Of a DNA stretch of 56,418 nt, positions 50,343 through 56,418 are shown piece by piece (the stretch's first letter is position 1; each line of letters opens with the position of its first letter). Origin of the DNA: SVFI01 sp045588655 (GTDB lineage Bacteria; Bacillota; Clostridia; Lachnospirales; Lachnospiraceae). The translations under genes were made by a program, and so were the position numbers. A model generated the notes under the pieces. The model was given only the letters and a program-made list of their open reading frames with translations. It was not told the DNA's origin and did no database searches. The DNA is taken from NCBI GenBank assembly GCA_045588655.1, contig JAZNEP010000018.1, positions 1 to 56,418 of the forward strand, written 5' to 3'.

Positions 50343-50978
50343 ATGAGAAAAATAACTGATTTTGCCAACTATGAAGTACTCAACAAATACATTTCTGACT
50401 GGTCACTTGTCACCGGATTTGCTGCCATCATCACAGATTTAGATGACATTGCTCTTACCATAGACTTTGATCGTGACACTTATAGTCTCTGTTCCACAAA
50501 TGACTCTCTCTCTCAAATTTTTATTGAAGATGAAGTCATTGCACAGGTCATTTATGGAATACCGGCTGAGTATGGCCCTGCATCCGCTCAAGATGAAACC
50601 ATTCACCATGCTTTTGCACAGCTTCACAACATCCTAAGTCAGGCACTAGCTACGCAGTTTGAAACCGCTATTCACGCGACGGAGCTAAAGAAATATAAAG
50701 ACGAACTTCACATATTCCGCTCGCTCGTAGATCAGATTATTGATCGTTCGCAGGCACTGGATAAAATCGAATCCAAGCAACGTATGCTCGCATTAAACGC
50801 ATCTATCGAAGCAGCTCGCGCCGGCGAGGCCGGAAAAGGATTTGCTGTCGTTGCGGATGAAGTCGGAAAGCTCGCAAGTGTTTCCGATGAAATCAACCAT
50901 TCCATTAAAGAAGGAATGAATGAACTTTCCAGCCGTGTAGATGCTCTTACAACCCCAGCCGTTGAATTAAAATTGTAA
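50343..50978 (+). CDS. Minimal soluble chemoreceptor-like protein
   Basis: 211 residues, no membrane helix. The N-terminal 100 residues (ITDFANYEVLNKYISDWS ... GFAAIITDLDDIALTIDFD) resemble the start of a PocR-type or PAS-like sensor but lack its Cys set. The C-terminal part (about 115-205) is the methyl-accepting signalling hairpin in shortened form: LALNASIEAARAGEAGKGFA and VVADEVGKLASVSDEI, the contact region for CheA/CheW. The bundle on each side is only a few heptads long, much shorter than in normal receptors. Possible cytosolic sensor feeding into the chemotaxis array. AAAGGG before the ATG. Convergent with the GGDEF gene, shared terminator. Confidence 0.82.
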   Translation: MRKITDFANYEVLNKYISDWSLVTGFAAIITDLDDIALTIDFDRDTYSLCSTNDSLSQIFIEDEVIAQVIYGIPAEYGPASAQDETIHHAFAQLHNILSQALATQFETAIHATELKKYKDELHIFRSLVDQIIDRSQALDKIESKQRMLALNASIEAARAGEAGKGFAVVADEVGKLASVSDEINHSIKEGMNELSSRVDALTTPAVELKL

Positions 50979-50995
50979 TAAACTTTCTTGGAACT

Positions 50996-51025
50996 CAAAA
51001 ACGGAAGTGCCCGGCACTTCCGTTT
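50996..51025. terminator. Bidirectional terminator between the chemoreceptor-like and GGDEF genes
   Basis: AACGGAAGTG pairs with CACTTCCGTT around CCCG, with T and A runs on the two sides. Confidence 0.9.
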
Positions 51026-51033
51026 TCATTCTT

Positions 51034-52962
51034 TTATTCTTTGGTCAAACTCAAATCACCCATCTGCTTTTTCCGTTTCTTTTCTATGTACATCTTTTTG
51101 TCTGAAACACTAATGCATTCTTCCAAATAGCTGTTTGCATCAATTGGGAACAAGTCATATCCAAAACTCATGGATAGTTGCGCCTGCTTTCTCTTTCGCT
51201 CATTATATTGCTTTATTCTTTGTTGCACGCGCTCCCAATAATCCTCTACTTCTGAAATCTCCCGCGCTGCTCCCATGACAATAAACTCATCTCCGCCATA
51301 ACGAATTACATAATTTTTCCCTGCCTCTTGCTGCAAAATCATAGCCGCAGCATTAATGACACGGTCTCCCTCCTCATGGCCATACCAATCATTGATTTTT
51401 TTCAAATTGTCCAAATCTACAAACGAAACATGCATCATCAGACTCGACATCAGACACTTCCTCTTAATATCAGAAAAATGTCTCTCCATACCAAATCTGT
51501 TGTATGCTCCGGTCAAAGAATCTCTAATTGACATTTCATCCATTCGGCTCATCGCATTTTTCAGCAAACTTTGCTTACGTATATTTTCAATGGAATGCCC
51601 CATATTCATCAACCAGTTGATATACAGCTGGTTATCAATCGGAAAATCACTGTCAACAAAAATCAAATACCCAAATGTTCTCTCTAAATAATGTACCGGT
51701 GAAAAAATATACAGCTTACATTGCTCTGAATCCTTAAAAAGATCCTCAAAAGCATATCTGGATTCAAACGGTAACCTATTTTTAAATATTCCATTTTGAT
51801 AGGATAGTATAGAATGTACCTTTTGAGAATATGCAAGTTTTTCTTCTATTGCCATATCTTCCTGTTCTACGACAGCCTGATTGAACACATTCTCTACAAA
51901 GCCTTCATTCACACAACAATAAAATTCAGGCGGATTGATATCAGAAATGAACTGTTTCAATGCTCCAATCCAATCTTCAAATCCATTTCCTTCCATAATG
52001 TCTTTTTCAAGCTTTATCATCTGATGAATCATCTTGCGACGAGCAATATCTTCACTGTGGCACACATACTTTTGATTTACTATATTAAAATCCACACTGT
52101 CCCAACAGCCACAGCTTTCATCGAACATCACTTCATCTGCAAGATAAATCTCTCGCTCCACCTCTGCTCCGCCAATTACATCCACCAGTACTTTACAAGA
52201 CACTTCACCGATTTCTTTAAACCGTGACCGTACCGATGTAATACGTGGGCTGTGCCCTCTTGCTTCAATGGTATAATCGTAACCGGAAATCAAAACATCC
52301 TCCGGTACCCGGTATCCATGCTTCATCAGAATATCGCATATTGTGATGGCCATGACATCATTGGCACACACAATAACTTCCGGGAATGAAAGCGTACTGC
52401 TTAAAATCTCTTTTGCAGCAAGTTCTCCTCCTGTTACATAAAAATCGCCCTCGCTGATTCTCTCCGGAGTAACAGGAATACCATGCTCTTCTAACACATC
52501 CACATAAGCCCGGTATCTCTCTGCAGAATCTTGATTGCCTTCAATTCCCTTCACAAAGTGAATCTTGTGCTTTTGGTGATCTACCACAAAATGCTCTACC
52601 AATTCTCGCATCGCCGTATAATTGTCCGTTCCGACATAATAGGCATTCTTAATCCGACAACCAATACTCACAATCGGACAGGTGAGTCCCTCCAATAGCT
52701 GCTCAATCTTCACACGATTACTTTCAATATGAAGTGCATTTGCAAACACAATAACACCATCAAACAGACAAAGATCCGGTAAATCGACAATATGTACCTC
52801 TCCAAGATTATGTTTTTCTTTTTCAAAGGAGCCGGTAAACCAAAGGAAAACAGCTATATTATATCCATGACGTTTTCCATATTGCTCGATTCCTTTTATC
52901 GTTTCTGCTTGGCTATCTGCATCAAGAGCTGTCATCAATATCGCTATATTTTTATGCTGCAT
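51034..52962 (-). CDS. Diguanylate cyclase with LacI-type ligand-binding sensor
   Basis: 642 residues from the ATG at 52962 (MQHKNIAILM); GAGG lies 6 bases before it. No signal peptide or membrane helix. Residues about 1-280 form a periplasmic-binding-protein fold of the LacI/GalR sensor type: KGIEQYGKRHGYNIAVFLW, VHFVKGIEGNQDSAERYRAY, EVIVCANDVMAITICDIL, VLISGYDYTIEARGHSPRIT, but without the LacI helix-turn-helix. A middle region (about 290-470) follows. The C-terminal GGDEF domain (about 475-640) has DSLTGAYNRFGMERHF, VSFVDLDNLKKINDWYGHEEGDR and VIRYGGDEFIVMG, fully catalytic. Likely couples a sugar-like cytosolic ligand to c-di-GMP. Confidence 0.93.
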   Translation of the reverse strand: MQHKNIAILMTALDADSQAETIKGIEQYGKRHGYNIAVFLWFTGSFEKEKHNLGEVHIVDLPDLCLFDGVIVFANALHIESNRVKIEQLLEGLTCPIVSIGCRIKNAYYVGTDNYTAMRELVEHFVVDHQKHKIHFVKGIEGNQDSAERYRAYVDVLEEHGIPVTPERISEGDFYVTGGELAAKEILSSTLSFPEVIVCANDVMAITICDILMKHGYRVPEDVLISGYDYTIEARGHSPRITSVRSRFKEIGEVSCKVLVDVIGGAEVEREIYLADEVMFDESCGCWDSVDFNIVNQKYVCHSEDIARRKMIHQMIKLEKDIMEGNGFEDWIGALKQFISDINPPEFYCCVNEGFVENVFNQAVVEQEDMAIEEKLAYSQKVHSILSYQNGIFKNRLPFESRYAFEDLFKDSEQCKLYIFSPVHYLERTFGYLIFVDSDFPIDNQLYINWLMNMGHSIENIRKQSLLKNAMSRMDEMSIRDSLTGAYNRFGMERHFSDIKRKCLMSSLMMHVSFVDLDNLKKINDWYGHEEGDRVINAAAMILQQEAGKNYVIRYGGDEFIVMGAAREISEVEDYWERVQQRIKQYNERKRKQAQLSMSFGYDLFPIDANSYLEECISVSDKKMYIEKKRKKQMGDLSLTKE

Positions 52963-53146
52963 AATCTTCCTCACTCTTTCACTACCACATTGACAGAGCT
53001 TCTTATTCCTATTCTATCACTCTTCTTCCCACTATACAAGGGAAGTCAGCGGTTTCTTACCCCCATTTTGAAGGAAACATTTATGTCCACATCGGTCTAA
53101 AATCTCCGGTAAAACCAAGACCGGAAAACATGACTATAATAGCAAC

Positions 53147-53183
53147 AAAAAAACGGTTCAAATCCTATGATTTGAACCGTTTT
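53147..53183 (-). terminator. Terminator of the tRNA unit whose 3' end is at 53188
   Basis: AACGGTTCAAAT pairs with ATTTGAACCGTT; on the minus strand TTTTTTTG follows. It lies directly downstream of the tRNA 3'-end fragment. Confidence 0.9.
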
Positions 53184-53187
53184 ACAA

Positions 53188-53208
53188 GAGCGCGAGACGG
53201 GACTCGAA
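53188..53208 (-). repeat. tRNA 3'-end fragment: attachment site of the second element
   Basis: On the minus strand GTTCGAGTCCCGTCTCGCGC plus T, i.e. T-loop TTCGAGT, 3' half of the T-stem CCCGT and acceptor strand CTCGCGC. The bases before it (ACAGTA) do not complete a T-stem, and no D or anticodon arm follows the cloverleaf, so it is only a tRNA end. The intact gene should lie beyond the right edge of the window. Amino acid identity cannot be given. Confidence 0.78.
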
Positions 53209-53344
53209 CTACTGTCGTACACCTCTCCGCCTTTCTACATGCTTATTTTTCGTCCATATAGTATTATATCTTCCAGACTTTTCAGCCGAATACATATCAT
53301 TTTGTTTTATATTTTCCACCTATTCCATACCGTCTTGTACTCTC

Positions 53345-53375
53345 TGTGAGTATTTTTGTGAGTATTTGTGAGTAG
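53345..53375 (+). repeat. Three TGTGAGTA repeats near the element end
   Basis: TGTGAGTA at 53345, 53357 and 53367 (spacings 12 and 10), about 140 bases inside the att site. Similar layout to the paired GGTGTTA motifs of the tRNA-Leu element. Candidate recombinase arm or excisionase sites. Confidence 0.5.
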
Positions 53376-53442
53376 AAAATCTCTTAGAAACATCTTGATA
53401 TTAACACACTACAGCAAAAACATAAAGCCTGTTTTCAAGGCT

Positions 53443-53655
53443 TTAGATTGCAATAGGTGTTTTTAAACTTTCTAGCAGGGAAGATTTTTCAATGCGAATT
53501 GTTTTTCCTATCCTGTGTACCACAAATGGGCAATGCTTATTATTTACTAACTCATATGTAGTGCTTTTTCCCAACTGTAAGATTTGACTGGCCTGTTCTA
53601 CTGTTAATAGTAAAATGTTTGGATTGTTTATTATTTCAATGGTGCTGTATTTCAT
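53443..53655 (-). CDS. Excisionase-like DNA-binding protein
   Basis: 70 residues from the ATG at 53655 (MKYSTIEIINN); AGGGGTGG lies upstream. TVEQASQILQLGKSTTYELV (about 17-36) followed by VHRIGKTIRIEKSSLLESL is the helix-turn-helix-wing of the excisionase/MerR-like HTH_17 family. By analogy it bends DNA at the att site for excision, or represses the divergent genes. It lies next to the att end, 230 bases inside, and reads towards it. Confidence 0.83.
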   Translation of the reverse strand: MKYSTIEIINNPNILLLTVEQASQILQLGKSTTYELVNNKHCPFVVHRIGKTIRIEKSSLLESLKTPIAI

Positions 53656-53856
53656 AGACACCACCCCTTTCCTCAATTTGTTTTATATAATTATAGTACA
53701 CAGAAAAAGTCGAATATACAACAAAACTTCCCCATAAAAAATTTTTCAAAAAATTTCCTTTAAACTCTTGATTTTGCTATTTTCATTTTGTTATCATATC
53801 CATAAAGAACAGGGGGCGTTCTTCTTTTAAGGGTTTTTAAGTTGTAAAAATAAAGT

Positions 53857-53897
53857 AGAGATTATGCTTGTTTATACGGGCGTAGTCTCTTTTTTTG
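53857..53897 (+). terminator. Attenuator-like terminator before the two-gene unit of the element
   Basis: AGAGATTATGC pairs with GCGTAGTCTCT (11 bp with G-T pairs) around TTGTTTATACGG, then TTTTTTTG. It ends 30 bases before the ATG at 53927, inside the leader; a possible promoter (TTGATT, 17 bases, TTATCA) starts near 53767. Transcription into the unit must pass it. Confidence 0.8.
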
Positions 53898-53926
53898 TTC
53901 CAAATGATAAATGAAAGGATTTATAA

Positions 53927-54148
53927 ATGAAAACTTACACAAAACAAAAAATCATGCAAGTATTTGATGAAGAACTTGCAAGTTCACGCAGATTACTTTC
54001 TGCAAGCGGTTATGAACCTAGTATGCTACATTTACTAGAACAATATGACCTAGGAGCATTGTTCTTGCTACGTCAGTTAGGCGTGCTTTCGAAACAGGAA
54101 TACGATGAGTTATTCACTATTATATGTCAAAGAAGGAGAGATTTATAA
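53927..54148 (+). CDS. Small helical protein of the element
   Basis: 73 residues, soluble, almost entirely helical: KQKIMQVFDEELASSRRLLS, MLHLLEQYDLGALFLLRQLG, KQEYDELFTIICQRRRDL. GAAAGG lies before the ATG. No family recognised. It comes just after the attenuator and one base before the next gene, so the two form an operon. Possible roles are antirepressor, copy-control or recombination accessory protein; nothing in the sequence decides. Confidence 0.7.
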   Translation: MKTYTKQKIMQVFDEELASSRRLLSASGYEPSMLHLLEQYDLGALFLLRQLGVLSKQEYDELFTIICQRRRDL

Positions 54149-54149
54149 T

Positions 54150-54794
54150 ATGGCAAACAAAATACAAAAACGTACTACTATTACCAACGATATATTTGCT
54201 GAGTTGGAAAAGAAATATCCTTTAAAGAGCGAAAAATCTGGGGTATGTTACACACAATCTATGGACTACATTACATTGGAAGTAGAGACTTTTAATAATT
54301 CTATATTCAGAAAACTTGTCAAACAGGATTCTTCCGTTCTTGTTGTTTATATGTATCTTAGAGAACGAATGTGTCATAATGGCTGGAATCTATTATGGGA
54401 TAACGATACCATAGACGACATTTGGGAAAGACTAGGCTTATGGGGAATTAAAGAAGAGAACTGCAAGCCATATGTAGACTTACTGTTAGAAAAAGGAATG
54501 CTATATAAGATAGAACGAGACGGCAAAGAATATCTAACTGACAGTCAACAGATTTTTAACTGGGAAATGCTTCAAGCAAAACGTGCAAGAGACAGAAAAA
54601 GTAAGCAGAATAATTCTACCAATGATAGTCAAAATGGTTCGGACAGTAACGATAAAAAGGAACCCCAAAGCAACGATAACAATGCGTCTCCTACAACAAA
54701 TCAGACACAATCATTGCCGAACCAATCAGATGTATTACTACCACCGCCTGGTTTCGTAGAGATACTTGACAGTAACTTGCCATTTCAAAAATAA
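54150..54794 (+). CDS. Probable winged-helix replication-type protein of the element
   Basis: 214 residues from the ATG at 54150 (MANKIQKRTTI); GAAGGAGAG lies 9 bases upstream. Residues about 60-145 look like the winged helix of the Lin1244/Lin1753 (DUF4373) or DnaD-like group: SVLVVYMYLRERMCHNGWNL, NDTIDDIWERLGLWGIKEEN, VDLLLEKGMLYKIERDG, YLTDSQQIFNWE. The C-terminal 65 residues are low-complexity Asn/Ser/Gln/Pro (NSTNDSQNGSDSNDKK). Such proteins initiate replication or bind origins in phages and mobile elements. The assignment is by pattern and stays tentative. Followed by a terminator. Confidence 0.65.
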   Translation: MANKIQKRTTITNDIFAELEKKYPLKSEKSGVCYTQSMDYITLEVETFNNSIFRKLVKQDSSVLVVYMYLRERMCHNGWNLLWDNDTIDDIWERLGLWGIKEENCKPYVDLLLEKGMLYKIERDGKEYLTDSQQIFNWEMLQAKRARDRKSKQNNSTNDSQNGSDSNDKKEPQSNDNNASPTTNQTQSLPNQSDVLLPPPGFVEILDSNLPFQK

Positions 54795-54797
54795 AAG

Positions 54798-54819
54798 ACA
54801 CCCCTTGAGGGTGTTTTTT
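54798..54819 (+). terminator. Terminator after the winged-helix gene
   Basis: ACACCC-CTTGA-GGGTGT followed by TTTTTT. Confidence 0.9.
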
Positions 54820-55265
54820 ATACGAACTTTTTGTCGTGCCGGAGTGGTAGCGTATTCCGTGCCGACTAAATAACTACTCTTATAATGTAATAAGGTGTAC
54901 TGTAGTGGTTTGGTACTGTAAGAATATATTTTGAAAGGAAGAAACTTGAGATAGTTCGTTATGATATGGTAGCAATACGCCCCCATTCCCTCGCTTATAT
55001 GGTTACATACACATATATATGTAGTATGTAAACGAGTATAAGACTACTTTTTTGGATATATCTCTATTCTGCTTTATAATATATCTGTAAGTAAATATAT
55101 ATTTCTAGTAGAGAGTTTCATAAGTTTTTTGAATAATAATTTAGTCATATGCCTTTTGGCATTTTATCATAGAGAGAAAAATAAATACCCCTGCAAGGGC
55201 AAGCAGTAAAAAAGCCTACCACCGATTCTTCGGGTTTAACAAAAAATTAGAAAGGGGTTTTTATT
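54820..55265. other. AT-rich noncoding stretch of the element, possible origin or regulatory region
   Basis: About 450 bases without a supported gene. It contains GTGCCG twice (54835 and 54860 region), TGTACTGTA / GGTACTGTA near 54895-54920, several ATATAT stretches (55010-55110), the small hairpin ATGCC-TTTT-GGCAT at about 55146-55159, and finally the ribosome site GAAAGGGG of the recombinase. Short direct repeats next to a replication-type gene suggest an origin, but I cannot prove it. Confidence 0.4.
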
Positions 55266-56165
55266 ATGGGACGAAAAACAATCGAAAATCAGATACACTC
55301 TTCATTATCTGCTAAAATTGCATTTGGCGAGAGCAAACACAAAGATAAAATTGAACAAGGGAAGAAGTTCGGTGAAAGCACACAGAAGATATATTCTTTT
55401 GGTACATATGATACCTATTGTAAAGTTGGTCGCGAATATGCAAAATGGCTCTCGGATAAAGGCATTAAATACACTTCCTTGGCTCAAACAGAAGCATATG
55501 CGAAAGAATACATAGAAACACGTTTACAAGAAGGAAAGTCTCTGTATACCCTTAAAATGGAACGTTCCGCCTTAAGTATGGTCTATGGACACAGTATAGA
55601 TATTAAACTGCCTATACGTCACAATACGGATGTTCAGAGAAGCAGAAAAGAAACTGCAAACGATAAGCATATCAGCAAAACAGGAAAATACAAAGATGTA
55701 TTTACCATTGCATCAGCTGGTGACTGTCGCAGATGCGATATGTATTCATTGACAGTAAATAGTTTAATCGAAAGAGACGGACACTATTTTCTTGATATAC
55801 GAAAGAGCAAAGGCGGTCGTGACCGTCTTGCGCCAATAATCCCCGAACAAGCAGAACACATAAAAGAAATCTTTGAAAAAGCTAAAGCAAATGGACAACA
55901 ACGTATTTTTGAACATATACCTAAGGAAATAGATGTTCATGCTTTAAGGCGTGAATATGCAAAAGAGTTATATCGTGTCCTAAACGATGACAAGACTCTA
56001 CGAGATAAATTTTTAACCTTCTATCCACCTAGAAAAGAAAACGTTAAAAGCAATTGGTACAGAGATAGAGATGGCAATGTTTTTGAACGTGACACCGTTT
56101 ATGTTGTAAGCCAAAGTTTAGGACACTCACGCATCGATACCTCTATAACCTCATATCTGAAATAA
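55266..56165 (+). CDS. Tyrosine recombinase (integrase) of the second element
   Basis: 299 residues. N-terminal part (about 30-105) is a SAM-like core-binding domain: FGTYDTYCKVGREYAKWLSD, ETRLQEGKSLYTLKMERSAL. Catalytic domain from about 130: first Arg in GDCRRCDMYSLTV (a diverged form of TGLRxxEL), Lys in KSKGGRDRLAPI, box II DVHALRREYAKELY (HxxR), LGHSRIDTSITSYLK with His/Arg pair and the Tyr nucleophile at residue 298, two from the end. All catalytic residues are present, so it should be active. GAAAGGGG precedes the ATG. Different from the dead Tn916-type integrase at tRNA-Leu. Confidence 0.88.
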   Translation: MGRKTIENQIHSSLSAKIAFGESKHKDKIEQGKKFGESTQKIYSFGTYDTYCKVGREYAKWLSDKGIKYTSLAQTEAYAKEYIETRLQEGKSLYTLKMERSALSMVYGHSIDIKLPIRHNTDVQRSRKETANDKHISKTGKYKDVFTIASAGDCRRCDMYSLTVNSLIERDGHYFLDIRKSKGGRDRLAPIIPEQAEHIKEIFEKAKANGQQRIFEHIPKEIDVHALRREYAKELYRVLNDDKTLRDKFLTFYPPRKENVKSNWYRDRDGNVFERDTVYVVSQSLGHSRIDTSITSYLK

Positions 56166-56418
56166 TACTTTTACCATTAAAATATCCGTGCTATAATTAC
56201 GTTGATAAATTTGAATTCTCACTTGAGGTATTTTTAGGGATTTAATAACTGTTATATCTTGCTATAAAAATCTCGTTAACCCTTGAAAATACTAAAGTTT
56301 TCGTGGGTGTCCTCTCCGTCACATCTTGTATCGTGTTATATCGTTCTACCCTTGTTTACGAACCCTCATAAGGGAAAAAACAAGGGAAAGAAAATCTGGT
56401 AACAACTTATAACAAATT

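Larger units (their letters stand above)
53188..56418. mobile_element. Second integrative element, left part (right end outside the window)
   Basis: Begins at the tRNA 3'-end fragment and carries an excisionase-like gene, an attenuated leader with two genes, an AT-rich noncoding stretch and an apparently intact tyrosine recombinase. AT content is higher and ribosome sites differ from the flanking chromosome. No second copy of the att core is seen up to 56418. The last 253 bases hold a TATAAT box near 56193 and no gene. Probably a small integrative and mobilisable element or phage satellite. Confidence 0.75.

Noticed and set aside
53188..53260. Complete tRNA gene on the minus strand
   Set aside because: Only the T-loop and acceptor strand are present; no anticodon arm or matching 5' acceptor can be found in the adjacent bases.
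54738..54986. 82-codon minus-strand frame across the terminator of the winged-helix gene
   Set aside because: Runs through a strong terminator and into the coding end of the plus-strand gene; no ribosome site or family.

Overview
This looks like a chromosomal segment of a low-GC Gram-positive anaerobe of the class Clostridia, most likely family Lachnospiraceae; I cannot name the genus. Reasons: strong AGGAGG-type ribosome sites, the infC-rpmI-rplT cluster behind an L20-type leader, a T-box before thrS, many lipoproteins with LxxC lipoboxes, and small families I associate with Lachnospiraceae (DUF1540, DUF5684, the DUF5716/DUF5717 pair, FliB-like protein, GGDEF proteins with LacI-type sensors). 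A FliD-like protein and a FliB-like protein hint at motility but do not prove it.

Layout. 1-2950: 5' part of a large secreted repeat protein and a FliD-like protein. 3148-5925: a tRNA-Leu gene (anticodon AAG) carrying a decayed integrative element of about 2.6 kb, bounded by a 17-bp copy of the tRNA 3' end, with a broken tyrosine integrase and one lipoprotein. 6118-21613: accessory metabolism and envelope genes: XRE regulator, YwaF-like membrane protein, a double-hydrolase lipoprotein, a second alpha/beta hydrolase, a FliB-like protein inside three kinds of tandem repeats, a heterodimeric ABC exporter, HAD phosphatase, SGNH esterase, class I glutamine amidotransferase, DNA polymerase IV and PepD. 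21731-26157: translation block (L20, L35, IF3 with an AUU start and attenuated leader, a DUF1540 protein with a hairpin over its ribosome site, ThrRS behind a T-box). 26198-29520: SEC-C protein, transmembrane pseudokinase, two small membrane proteins, a possible small RNA. 29543-32005: polar amino acid ABC importer. 32041-38886: a tightly overlapped four-gene operon with an Hsp70/actin-fold ATPase, a giant beta-sandwich/helical-repeat protein, a helical-repeat protein and a membrane coiled-coil protein; this is the best candidate for an undescribed system. 39005-50093: DtxR-type regulator, SpoIID-like cell-wall protein, a YtrA-type regulator with its ABC transporter and a clear operator, IlvE, GGDEF protein, traX-RNase-thyA-folA operon, lipoprotein. 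50343-52962: mini chemoreceptor and a LacI-sensor GGDEF protein. 53188-end: left part of a second integrative element, starting at a tRNA 3'-end fragment and carrying an excisionase-like gene, an attenuated two-gene unit and an apparently intact tyrosine recombinase; it runs off the window.

How genes work together: most genes lie on the minus strand in short operons closed by clear hairpin terminators. Several units carry visible RNA-level control (L20 leader, T-box, SD-masking hairpin, island attenuator), and the YtrA operator lies directly on its own promoter. All calls are from reading the sequence and remembered family features; no search was run.
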